Below are positions 51,391 to 59,565 of a stretch of 64,000 bases of DNA, piece after piece. The translations under genes and the position numbers were made by a program. Position 1 is the stretch's first letter, and each line of letters begins with the position of its first letter. Under the pieces are notes generated by a model. That model was not told where the DNA came from. It worked only from the letters and a program-made list of their open reading frames with translations, and searched no databases. The stretch comes from Acanthosepion lycidas (taxonomy: Eukaryota > Mollusca > Cephalopoda > Sepiida > Sepiidae), in contig OZ010587.1 of NCBI GenBank assembly GCA_963932145.1, positions 105,014,452-105,078,451 on the forward strand. Reading direction: 5' to 3'.

Positions 51391-51689
51391 CCAGTACTTT
51401 TCGATTTTCCAAGCCCGCCAAGACCATCTGTAAGAAAGGACTTTTTCGTAAAGACAGAAATAATTTTATTCCTCTTTGACAAAGACATATAGATTTAAAT
51501 GGCTGATAATTTGATCGACAATATTACTAGTAACATAATTTCATAACTCCTCAGGTTAATAGATCTTTCTGTTCGTTATTGTTCGTTACCTGGTAAATTA
51601 AATTATTACCAGGATCATTAGTTAAAAGTGGCTTCAAACAAATAAATCATTTAAATCTAAAAGGCAGTTCTTCATCAGACCCTATAGAC

Positions 51690-51815
51690 TGGCACTTCAC
51701 AATCACGATCATATCACTTGAACACAGAAATAGTTTACTTGAACTATTGACATTATTCGGACTGTTATCAACACCTTCATTGACATATTCACAGCGTTTC
51801 GGCCGTTGTACGCTG
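51690..51815 (-). repeat. Relative of the 108-bp PLE-associated repeat, inverted
   Basis: On the minus strand this reads ggccgaaacgctgtgaatat, then acagtccgaataatgtcaat. It aligns with the unit of the tandem repeat at 52,601 (ggccgaaacgttgtgataaa, then tagtccgaataatgtaaat) in opposite orientation. It lies on the downstream side of the minus-strand PLE fragment at 52,084-52,598, so the PLE piece sits between inverted relatives of one repeat. Confidence 0.65.
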
Positions 51816-52083
51816 CAGCCATCAATTTCGAACCGAACCCTTTATTTCGTCCTACGGGGTAGATTGTTCTAGTTGCACGTGTCATGCCTCTTTCGGATGT
51901 CTCAGTTATTTACCTTTAATTCAACTCTCCAAGTTTTGGTTCACTACTGCTCAAGGACACATGAAACAACGAATACAGACGTTGGTTCGATCCAGTGACT
52001 AGACCAAAAGAGTTGTGTGTTCAATACCAGGCTACAGCAGTATCTTGAAGCCTTAACTTAAGGGGGCGGCCTGTATCCTCTTT
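51816..52083. other. Unassigned stretch between repeat and PLE fragment
   Basis: No feature was recognised. It may be 3' untranslated sequence of the adjacent minus-strand PLE or host DNA. Confidence 0.35.
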
Positions 52084-52598
52084 TTATTTCTTTCCGCAGC
52101 TGCACGGGATGGCGTACACACAGTCTTTAGTCATGTTCTCCTCTATGGGGGGTCTTACTCGGGAGAGATATCTGCGAAGTGTCGTCCAGCTTTTGAAGGT
52201 TGTCCTGATGTTATATGGACCGCAGACCCTTTGTATTTTCTCTGATAACTCCTTCACATGAAGCACGCAGACTGTTTTCTGAGTGCTGTTGTTTTCTTCT
52301 TGCACCCGCCTATCCCAGTTTTTTGGGCTGCTGCTTATGTACCCAGTTACGTTGTAGCGTACTGCTTATTCTGACCAATTCTTTATCTAATATCTCTGGG
52401 TCGGCACTTATGACTTTTGCTCGATGTTGTAAGCAGCGGACGATCCCTTTTTTTACGCTGTATGGATGGTAGGAGTTGAAATTGAGGTGAATGTCGGTTT
52501 GCTGTATACGGATGACTTAAACCCATGCTCCGTTCGAGATATTAGAACATCCAGGAATGGGAGTGTGCTGTTACTCTCTTTCTCCATCGTGAACTGTG
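52084..52598 (-). pseudogene. Penelope-like element fragment: RT C-terminal part and linker
   Basis: The minus strand carries FTMEKESNSTLPFLDVLISR, typical of the PLE reverse transcriptase region that follows the catalytic YVDD motif. After a frame change come VKKGIVRCLQHRAK and LQRNWVHK, and after another break KELSEKIQRVCGPYNIRTTF and LRRYLSRVRPP, ending CVYAIPCSCGK. The last motif is the zinc-finger-like linker that normally leads into the GIY-YIG endonuclease. That endonuclease is missing here, and the RT upstream of the FT motif is cut off where a 108-bp repeat begins. At least two frameshifts make it inactive. It belongs to a different PLE subfamily from the one at 54,372-55,665. Confidence 0.85.
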
Positions 52599-52960
52599 AT
52601 AAATATGGCAACAAAGATGAGGGCAATAGTAAATAGTGTACATAATACCTCATCTCAGAAATATAGACAGATACTGAAAGGCCGAAACCTTGTAATAAAT
52701 ATGGCAACAAAGATGAGGACAATAGTCCGAATAATGTAAATAGTGTACATAATACCTCATCTCAGAAATATAGACAGATACTGAAGAGCCGAAACGTTGT
52801 GATAAATATGGCGACAAAGATGAGGACAATAGTCAGAATAATGTAAATGGTGTACATAATACCTCATCTCAGAAATATAGTCAGATACTGAAAGGCCGAA
52901 AACGTTGTAATAAATATGGCAACAAAGATGAGGACAATAGTCTGAATAGTCTGAACAGAG
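52599..52960 (+). repeat. 108-bp tandem repeat (about 3.5 units)
   Basis: The segment gccgaaacgttgtgataaat, atggcaacaaagatgaggac, cctcatctcagaaatatag, cagatactgaa repeats with unit starts (aaatatgg) at 52,601, 52,697, 52,804 and 52,912. The first spacing is 96 bp because the first unit lacks tccgaataatgt; the others are 107-108 bp. Relatives occur inverted at 51,690-51,815 and degenerate at 56,849-56,945. The ctgaagagccgaaacgttg core resembles terminal sequence commonly seen at PLE ends. Confidence 0.85.
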
Positions 52961-53047
52961 ACTACAAGCTAATATCTCCCAGAGGCTCGAGAATTTCGTC
53001 AATAGAATTACCAATGAAGAAGGATCAAAAAAGTGGGATGAGGAGAC

Positions 53048-53055
53048 TTTCGGAC

Positions 53056-53060
<5 letters not shown>
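53048..53060 (-). repeat. Isolated copy of the MITE terminal motif
   Basis: ctttcggaccac here, read on the minus strand as gtggtccgaaagtctcc, matches the terminal inverted repeat of the 198-bp element at 56,452-56,649. It directly abuts a (TA)n tract, as one end of that element does. It is probably the end of a related, truncated copy. Confidence 0.55.
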
Positions 53061-53100
<40 letters not shown>

Positions 53101-53103
53101 TAA

Positions 53104-53171
<68 letters not shown>

Positions 53172-53255
53172 TTAGGATATTACATCGATTTAATATCCTA
53201 AAAAAGAATATTTTTGTACATTGTATTGAGCCCTCTTTTAAATTAGATGTTACGC

Positions 53256-53328
<73 letters not shown>

Positions 53329-53330
53329 AT
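53060..53330. repeat. (TA)n microsatellites flanking a short AT-rich segment
   Basis: Long TA runs at about 53,060-53,167 and 53,258-53,326 bracket some 90 bp. Within the bracket ttttaggatatt (53,170-53,181) and aatatcctaaaa (53,192-53,203) form a perfect 12-bp inverted repeat with a 10-nt spacer. Confidence 0.9.
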
Positions 53331-53645
53331 CACTGCCATAAACAAACAAAAATTAGTTTTATTATTAATGATAATAAAAAGTAAAATATAAATGATGATA
53401 AAATGGTAAATGATAATAAAAAGTAAAAACGAAAAACGGGCTAGCTAACCTCGCTCAACGGAGCTAAATCGAGGTTAATAAAGTAAATTATTTTAAAAAA
53501 AAAGAACAATGGACAAAATGTATTGGGGCGAGAGAAAAAATTTAAATGGTAATTAGTTGGAGGCCTAATACAAAGTCCTTCTGTTTACATCATTTCAGGC
53601 TTTAATGATAGAATATAGATGGCCTCCAACATTTTTAGGTGGTAA
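53331..53645. other. Unassigned AT-rich stretch
   Basis: No gene was seen. gttggaggcc at 53,556-53,565 and ggcctccaac at 53,621-53,630 form a 10-bp inverted repeat. The sequence probably includes 3' flank of the adjacent minus-strand PLE fragment. Confidence 0.4.
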
Positions 53646-53880
53646 TTAGAGTGGGGCATTGCTAAGGATGGTAGAAGAGTCCGCACTAAAACTAACAGCA
53701 CAATTATGTCTATTTATAAAGTCTTCTGCGATATTAAGCCTGTATGTATTGCTCATAATATCCGAGGGAGTGTACTTAAGGTTTCGGATTTTCGCTGAAA
53801 CGTGTTTTATTCTAACATCCAACCTTCGCGTCGTTCTCCCTATGTAGTGCGAACCGCAACTACATTTAAAAGAATAAATT
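53646..53880 (-). pseudogene. Penelope-like element C-terminal GIY-YIG endonuclease fragment
   Basis: Minus-strand frame ending at the stop codon at 53,646-53,648. It reads KCSCGSHYIGRTTRRLDVRI, then KHVSAKIRNLKYTPSDIMSN, then NIAEDFINRH. A CxCG segment followed by YIGRTxRxLxxRIxxH is the start of the GIY-YIG domain of PLEs. The domain continues open for about 70 codons to a natural C terminus. The RT part is missing. Its nearest relative in the window is the plus-strand fragment at 55,667-55,775, so the two form an inverted pair around the larger PLE pseudogene. Confidence 0.75.
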
Positions 53881-53942
53881 AACTATTATGATGTGGATGG
53901 AGAACATCATTACGCATAGACGCAATGACAGGCTTGGCAGAG

Positions 53943-53943
53943 A

Positions 53944-53972
<29 letters not shown>
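53943..53972. repeat. (TA)n microsatellite
   Basis: About 14 TA units. Confidence 0.95.
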
Positions 53973-53974
<2 letters not shown>

Positions 53975-54239
53975 AATGCATGTTTCATTAAATAATATAG
54001 ACAAGTTTTGTCTATTTATTTTAAGTAAGTTCCTTTCATATTGTCTGATAAGCTTAATGACATCATCATTGAAGGACGAAAGGAAATCACCATATTGATA
54101 CATGTTTAAATCCAATCTTAGCTTTCGGTTACATAAGCAATTATCAAAGATGACAATTTCGCTAAATCAAACAACACACAGACGAAACCACAATACTAGT
54201 CCGCCCTTGCTGCTTGAAAATTTCAAATTAACGACAAAA

Positions 54240-54310
54240 TCGTATATACGAGACGCGGAAGCGAAAATCGCGTCGCAGCTCATGACGTCACACATGACCA
54301 CGCGAGAGTG
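54240..54310. other. Short CpG-dense segment with a TGACGTCA palindrome
   Basis: Roughly 70 bp contain about nine CpG dinucleotides in an otherwise CpG-poor neighbourhood. It includes cgtatatacg and the 8-bp palindrome tgacgtca (54,283-54,290), which matches a CREB/ATF site. It lies just past the 3' end of the minus-strand PLE ORF. A regulatory role is speculative. Confidence 0.3.
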
Positions 54311-54371
54311 AAAAACAAGAAGTATTGAGTATGGGGAGCCGTTGGTATAAACCAATTGCTTCTGTCATAAA

Positions 54372-55665
54372 TTATAGGTATTTAAGAATATTAGTGGAGA
54401 TTTCATAGTTTATTTTGTTCAGGTTAGGTTTCAACAGTTTTATGTATATAGCTTTAAGAATTATTTTAAATTTTTGTTTATTGTTTTCATGTTTAAGTAT
54501 AGTTGTGTTGTCAACAAGAATTTTCCGGAATTGAGTACGCGGGCAGGTATGTTGTTTTAAATGTCTAAAAATGTTAGAGTTATCATTTAAATGTAGAGTC
54601 AAGCGCCGTGAAAGCGAGTTTGTGGTGTGACCAACATAAATATTATTTAATCCATTGGAGATACAATCTTCCAAAGGGCATTTGAATTTGCAAATTTTAT
54701 TGTTTTTTTGCAAATCGCTAACGGGGAGGTGGGGAAGAATCATTGCGAATAGTTAAGTTGGATATACTAGATTTAGTGTAGTATATGATTAACCTAATTT
54801 TTTTGCTAGGATCTGTTGTAGATATATTAGTATTTACTATTTTTTAGTATATTTTCATCTTGTTTATAAAATAGTATGCATTTGAATACGATAAAAGAGA
54901 TTAATATGTTTGGAATTAGTTGAAGTAGTATTATGTTCTAGTTGCTTAGTATTAAGACTTCTAAGAAAGTATTTTATTTGTTCACCAACTATATAGTTTG
55001 GAAAGCTACTATTAAGTGTTTGTTTTATATTCTTTAGTTCAATGTAAAAAATCTGTTTTGTAGATTAATTAGTTTTTGCACAATGCATTAGATTCTTTAT
55101 AATTGCTATTTTGTAGTAATATGGACATGCGCTTTTGTAGTTAAGTGTACAAGAATTTATGCTGGTAAGTTTTTTGTATGGCGAAATAGTAAATTTGTTA
55201 TTATTTGTGTTTATCAATATGTCAAGAAAGGGAATTTTATTGGTAGTATTGAGTTCATACGGAATTATTGGTAGTATTGAGTTTAAGGACGGAATTATCT
55301 TGAAAACGTTTTTGAAGTTGAAGTATTTCATCTGTATTTTTAACAAAAATAAGGATTTCAACATATCTTAAATAGATGGAAGGTTTTTTAACATCAGTAA
55401 ATATCTTATTTTCGAGATTCGACATGTAGAAATTGCTAAATGTCGGACCCAGTACTGAACCCATGGAGACGCCATCGCGTTATATATATATATATATTAT
55501 TACTATGATCTAAGAAAGGGAATTCAGTAGTACAAGCTAATAGTAGTTTCCGTAATATATTCGGATTAATTTTAAGTGGGGGTAAAGATGAGTTACTGTA
55601 TATATTCCTTATAATTATGTCAATAGTTTCACTAACAGGGACATTGGTAAATAAGTAAATTTGTT
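54372..55665 (-). pseudogene. Penelope-like element pseudogene: RT palm to GIY-YIG endonuclease
   Basis: Reading the minus strand from 55,665 down, the motifs come in the PLE order. First are NVPVSETIDIIIRNIYSNSS and LRKLLLACTTEFPF (RT), then, after a TA microsatellite that shifts the frame, MGSVLGPTFSNFYMSNLENK. Next are YLRYVEILIF at the catalytic site, IPFLDILI and ELKNIKQTLNSSFPNYIVGE (thumb/linker). Last are CKFKCPLEDCISN and NNIYVGHTTNSLSRRLTLHL (GIY-YIG), ending at a normal-looking C terminus with the stop at 54,372. The usual YVDD is replaced by YVE with one acidic residue gone, so the RT is dead. Several frameshifts and stops interrupt it, and the RT N-terminal part is absent (5' truncation at about 55,665). 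Confidence 0.9.
55480..55497. repeat. (TA)n tract inside the PLE reverse transcriptase
   Basis: A run of TA interrupts the PLE coding frame just upstream of the MGSVLGP motif. The family normally has an NGNIYxQxDGVSMGS-like segment here. The tract probably expanded from the ATATA in that segment and broke the frame. Confidence 0.7.
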
Positions 55666-55666
55666 T

Positions 55667-55775
55667 TCTAGCTGGATGCTAGAATAAAACCCGTTCCAGA
55701 GAAAATCCGAAACCTTAAGTACACTCCCTCGGACATTTTGACCTATACATTTAACATCGCAGAACACCTAATATA
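55667..55775 (+). pseudogene. Penelope-like GIY-YIG fragment, inverted relative of 53,646-53,880
   Basis: The plus strand reads LDARIKPVPEKIRNLKYTPS, then DILTYTFNIAEH. This matches the minus-strand fragment LDVRIKHVSAKIRNLKYTPS at 53,646-53,880 at both DNA and protein level (ccgaaaccttaagtacactc is shared). It is cut at both ends, beginning exactly where the minus-strand PLE pseudogene ends and stopping at a TA-rich tract. Confidence 0.75.
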
Positions 55776-55894
55776 TTTATATATATACATATATATATAA
55801 ATTGTTGGAGGTACAGAACCGTAATATTACAAAGAATAGATACAAATTATTTCCTAAAGGCATTATGAAAAATAAAAAGTAAGAGATGAAAAAC
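55776..55894. other. AT-rich spacer with a short TA tract
   Basis: tatatatacatatatatata-type sequence at about 55,776-55,799, then unassigned sequence leading into the candidate ribozyme. Confidence 0.5.
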
Positions 55895-55946
55895 ACTTAC
55901 AGAACAGACCAACCGGTTTCGTTCCCAAGCTCATCAGGGTCGACTG
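55895..55946 (-). ncRNA. Candidate hammerhead ribozyme (type I, PLE-like)
   Basis: On the minus strand CUGAUGA (55,937-55,931) is followed by stem-loop II GCUUGGGAAC (55,930-55,921), then GAA, then stem III A-C-C / G-G-U closing a GGUU loop (55,917-55,908), then the cleavage triplet GUC (55,909-55,907). All conserved core positions are present in the right order. Stem II is GCU/AGC-like with one C-A mismatch. Stem I is imperfect: CA/CG-type pairs around a C-U mismatch at its base, then a CAG/CUG helix. Very short stem III loops of this kind are known for hammerheads in the terminal repeats of Penelope-like retroelements. It lies 230 bp upstream of, and in the same orientation as, the PLE pseudogene at 54,372-55,665. 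Activity is not shown. Confidence 0.6.
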
Positions 55947-56330
55947 GGAACAATTTAACAATATTGCAATATATATTGGCTCACACAAAATCCCTACATA
56001 CAATTAAAACATTAAAAAATGAAATGATTAATGGTATGAGGGGGGGGGGAATTTCAAACCGCGCTAAATTGCACAGCACAAAGGAAAAAAAAAATTGGGG
56101 GGAGTGTGAGGGTAATGTATGATACACACTAGAGTCTAATAACGTGAAGCCCAAGGAGACAGTCTTTTTGCTTGCAAAGAGACGGCTCCCTGGACCGAAT
56201 ATACAGAGACTCAAGTGCTCGCAAATGAAATGGAGAGTGCGAACTGGACAGTACAGTAAACCAATTCGGACTGAAATCCTTCGCACAATCCCTGCAATTT
56301 ATCAAATTTTCTGTGATCGCTGACCCGGAT
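55947..56330. other. Unassigned stretch, probably transposon-derived
   Basis: No gene is visible. A G homopolymer lies at about 56,040-56,049. The open frames on both strands are short and without recognisable motifs. It sits between the candidate ribozyme and a perfect hairpin, so it is probably part of a terminal repeat of a retroelement. Confidence 0.4.
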
Positions 56331-56411
56331 GTATTAACCAACTGGCTCTTACGGGCATCCGGATTTGCGAGTTCTTAATCCGGATGCCCGTAAGAGCCAG
56401 TTGGTTAATAC
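56331..56411. repeat. Perfect inverted repeat with 35-bp arms
   Basis: gtattaaccaactggctctt through ggatt (56,331-56,365) is exactly reverse-complemented at 56,377-56,411, with an 11-nt spacer tgcgagttctt. The right arm's end is then partly duplicated (cagttggttaata twice) before a TA tract. Perfect identity of the arms points to a recent event, such as a snap-back or foldback duplication. Confidence 0.92.
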
Positions 56412-56417
56412 AGTTGG

Positions 56418-56420
<3 letters not shown>

Positions 56421-56449
<29 letters not shown>
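56421..56449. repeat. (TA)n microsatellite
   Basis: About 14 TA units between the hairpin and the MITE. Confidence 0.95.
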
Positions 56450-56451
<2 letters not shown>

Positions 56452-56649
56452 GGTGGTCCGAAAGTCTTGTCACCCCTACATAATATAATTTTCTATTTGA
56501 GATGGCTCCTACACGAAAATGTTGCTGTTCATACAGACCTTCTCGATGTGTTGCAGCGTCAATAAAACTGAATCCAGTACATATGCTTTGTATTACTGTA
56601 TCACTTGTTCTGTTCTCATTACTATTGGTGACAATACTTTCGGACCACC
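56452..56649. mobile_element. 198-bp MITE with 23-bp terminal inverted repeats
   Basis: ggtggtccgaaagtcttgtc-acc at 56,452-56,474 and the reverse complement of 56,627-56,649 (ggtggtccgaaagtattgtc-acc) agree at 22 of 23 positions. The interior has no transposase. TA dinucleotides lie within a few bases outside both ends. Size, inverted repeats and TA-rich flanks fit a non-autonomous Tc1/mariner-type element. The GGTxGTCCGAAAGT start is mariner-like, but the superfamily assignment is an inference. A single related end occurs at 53,048. Confidence 0.75.
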
Positions 56650-56848
56650 CTATAAATTGCTATATATGTAAGTGTGTAATAATTCTAGTTTGTGTATGTG
56701 TGATTCAGATGATAATGTGTATTCTTATGTGCGTGTATATGTCTAGTCGACATTATGTTTGTCGGTTTTAAACTCACAGTGATATGTCGGCCAATATGAT
56801 GAACCAACGTATTCGTCACCAGTATATGAAGAATACCGGAGGACACGT

Positions 56849-56945
56849 CAGCTGAAACCTTTGTGATAATAGCAACAAAGATGAGGGCATTAATCCAATG
56901 GTAAATTGTATAATAACTTCTCATCCGAGAAATTCAGATAGATTT
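56849..56945 (+). repeat. Degenerate copy of the 108-bp PLE-associated repeat
   Basis: gctgaaacctttgtgataat, agcaacaaagatgagggcat, ttctcatccgagaaattcag match, with gaps, the unit at 52,601-52,960 in the same orientation. It is a single copy, more diverged than the tandem units. Confidence 0.65.
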
Positions 56946-57255
56946 ACTTTGTTTGCAGCCCGGAAAGTGTTGTGCAGGCGTTTGCCAAGTAGCTGCCGTG
57001 TGCAAGGGCTAAATTGTACTGTAAGTTGTACTGTAGAATTGTCCAAGTAGAAATTAAAAGGTGGATGTCCAGTCCCAACAAAACCAATGCAAATAATAGA
57101 ACACAACACGTGATCTGCGGTGTTAAAAAGACAGTTTGGAATGTAGCAAATATGTTTAGTTATTGTTTTCTAGCTGCTTCCATAGAATTTTGGCAGCAAG
57201 GTGTCTGACAAAGTGTGTTTGGTTAGTTTTGCGCTTTGGGGCTTGGGAGAAAATG
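56946..57255. other. Unassigned stretch
   Basis: No coding or repeat signal was recognised. Short open frames have no family motifs. Confidence 0.35.
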
Positions 57256-57257
57256 TG

Positions 57258-57261
57258 CTTC

Positions 57262-57295
<34 letters not shown>

Positions 57296-57345
57296 TTTCT
57301 TTCTCTCTCTCTCATTCTTTCTTTTCCCCCCTCTCTCTCTCATTC
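57258..57345. repeat. (CTTT)n/(CT)n tract
   Basis: Pure pyrimidine simple repeat on the plus strand, ctttcttt passing into ctctctct. Confidence 0.9.
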
Positions 57346-57770
57346 AAGGAATCCGGTGATAATAGGTTGACCCTAATTCTAACACCCCACCGTTTTGTCA
57401 GAATAGCGAAAATTTGGACATGGCAAACGGTATTTAGCTAACAAAACCTGGACAGTTGTGGGGACAATGACCATGACATAGTCGGCATGCCAATGTTTTG
57501 GTCTGTTATAAAAACTATGACCAGCTGATCTTTTGTTATTTCTCTCCTTCTACACCTATTTGTCTCTTTCTTTTTTTTCTATCAGCCATTTTCTTTCTTT
57601 CTATCTTTCGTTTTATAACTTTTACTTTTCTTTCTTTTTTGCTTTTACTTTTCTTTCTTTGATTCGCTTTTACTTTTCTTTCTTTCACGCGGTGACCGTT
57701 CTTATTTTCTTGTATCTTCTTCATCTTTTTTTATCAGCCTCTTTATTATTCAGTCTTTTTCGCTTTCTTT

Positions 57771-57773
<3 letters not shown>
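57346..57773. other. Unassigned, pyrimidine-rich on the plus strand
   Basis: From 57,540 the sequence is rich in tttctttc and tttacttttctttc motifs (a degenerate repeat near 57,610-57,690). The open frames are F/S/L low-complexity. No gene was seen. Confidence 0.5.
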
Positions 57774-57815
<42 letters not shown>

Positions 57816-57834
57816 ACACACACACACACACACA
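57774..57834. repeat. (CT)n(CA)n compound microsatellite
   Basis: About 20 CT units (57,774-57,814) pass into about nine CA units (57,816-57,834). Confidence 0.95.
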
Positions 57835-57963
57835 GAGTCATTAAAACGCTTTAACTTTATCTCCCCGTCATTTCAGTCTCTAATATTCTTTCTTTTTCTT
57901 TCCAGAACCATTTTATTTTAGTTTTACATTTCTCTTCATTTATTCAGCTTTCTTTTTGGTTTC

Positions 57964-58500
57964 GTTTGGTTTGGTGTGTTTTGTTTTACGGTATATCAAC
58001 CTCAATGGGTTATTTAATGCCGACAAGATTTTTATTGCTGGTAATTTTTTTATCTATCCATCTATTTCAGTATATATTGATTTGGTTTGGTTTGTTTTAC
58101 GGCATATCAACCTCAATGGGTTATTTAATGCCGACAAGATTTTTATTGCTGCTTAATATTTATTTTTTTCAAAAATATATTGCAGGTAATACATTTTTTT
58201 TTCAAAAATGTATTGCTGGTAATAATTTTTTTCAAAACAAGTATTTCTGGTATTAAAACCTATTTTTACACTTTCATAGTGTTTTTACCCCAGTTTAGGG
58301 GTTAACTATTTGCCCATAGTTGGGACCCTAACAGATGCTACCACCCCAGGTCAGAGTAAGCCTGGGAAAACCAGCAATAAAGAGGTGGTCCCATGCTACT
58401 CAAAACCTCCTGATCAGAGGCCTTGCTGTTGGACGTAGTTTATCGTCTTACCCAGGGCGCGGATGTAGTTTATCGTCTTACCCAGGACGGCTTTATTTCT
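57964..58500 (+). repeat. Composite dispersed repeat, copy A
   Basis: Two units of about 116 bp (starting near 57,964 and 58,080) carry gttttacggcatatcaacct, caatgggttatttaatgccg, acaagatttttattgctggt. A short-period part follows (aaaaatgtattgctggtaat). A 3' part of about 240 bp has actatttgcccatagttggg, ctaccaccccaggtcag, aagaggtggtccca and gtagtttatcgtcttaccca, the last duplicated. The same order occurs at 60,641-61,640. A SINE or other non-autonomous retroelement is possible but was not recognised. Confidence 0.8.
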
Positions 58501-58639
58501 TTTTGTCTTTCTTCATTAATTTGTCCTGTAATTTCTCTTTTCTCTTCTTTTTCTGCTCGTCTTCATTTTTTATTCTCTTTCTCTTTCTCTCCCACCCTCA
58601 TTCCCCTCCCTCTCTAACGCTTTGTATTTATCTTACTGG

Positions 58640-59110
58640 GACTTCGCAAATGCACAAAAATTAATAAATAAGTAAAAACACATTTCCAAATTCTCTCTAC
58701 AACTACGATTTCATCAAGTCTAAAAGATAGATACGTAAAAACAGATTTGATGCTACCATCCACGCGGACGTCGTAGTAAGGACACCATATGACTTTTCTC
58801 AACCAATGGGAACACGGCAAAAAAATATTAAATTATTTTGAGCCTATTTCCGGACTATATAAGAATGGACCAAAAGTCACATACAGGAGCACACACAAGA
58901 CGTCTTACAGCAAGTATACACAAGAGCGCACACAGAGATTTCGCTTACTCGCACCACATCGAAGAAAGCATTTCTTATTCGGGCACTTATAGATAGATCG
59001 ACCCAAGCGACATAATATACTTGCCCGAACAGCCAACTACGTCGGCTGCAGTAAAATAAACTTTCTAAATGAGTTACTTCTATCCATACATATATTAGGC
59101 ACACACTCAC
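58640..59110 (+). mobile_element. Possible solo LTR (promoter- and poly(A)-like signals)
   Basis: A CCAAT box (ccaatggg at 58,803) is followed 50 bp later by a TATA-like tatataag (58,856-58,863) and about 200 bp further by aataaa (59,055-59,060). This is the signal order of an LTR retrotransposon U3-R-U5. The sequence is less repetitive and more G+C balanced than its surroundings. No TG...CA ends or target-site duplication could be fixed, and no tRNA primer site was seen, so a cellular promoter or chance remains possible. Confidence 0.3.
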
Positions 59111-59565
59111 ACATCTCTACATACATGGACATGTATTTCGAAAGTCATTTCTCTAGACTTCTTATGAACTCACTTTAATCCTTCTGGGAACACTTTTTTT
59201 CTCTTTCACTTAACTGTCACCATCGTTATTAAAATGTATCCAAATTTACTCGACGATGTTGTTTTATTCTTCGTTTGGAGCATGCGAAGGATTGTTTGCC
59301 CTTTCTTTCTCTCCAGACAGAAACATCACTTTTCGTTTCCTCTAAATGATTAGTAGTAAAGACCTTCATTCGCTTACAAAAACAAGGCCAACGACAATCT
59401 GCAGTAGCCCGTGCAAGACTCTCTTCAACATTTTAGTTTCTAATATTCTTTTTCTTTCATGAATCTTTTTATTCCGCAGTCTTTTTTCGCATCTTATTCC
59501 TTTTTCTTGGTTTCTTTCTTTTCCTGTTCAATTCTATATTCTTTTCCATTATTCCGTCTTCATTT
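59111..59565. other. Unassigned stretch
   Basis: Nothing was recognised except a segment near 59,435-59,470 (ttctaatattctttttcttt) that also occurs upstream of composite repeat copy A near 57,880. The duplicated region may therefore extend further than the cores listed. Confidence 0.4.

Noticed and set aside
52600..52960. Second hammerhead ribozyme in the 108-bp repeats (ctgaagagccgaaacg)
   Set aside because: The GAUGA part of the core is missing, so only a degenerate relationship can be suggested.
56331..56411. Intrinsic transcription terminator
   Set aside because: The hairpin is far too long and perfect, is not followed by a T-run, and the genome is eukaryotic.
56502..56771. 89-codon plus-strand frame
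   Set aside because: It starts inside the MITE and runs past its end with no recognisable domain. Its hydrophobic stretch reflects AT-rich composition.
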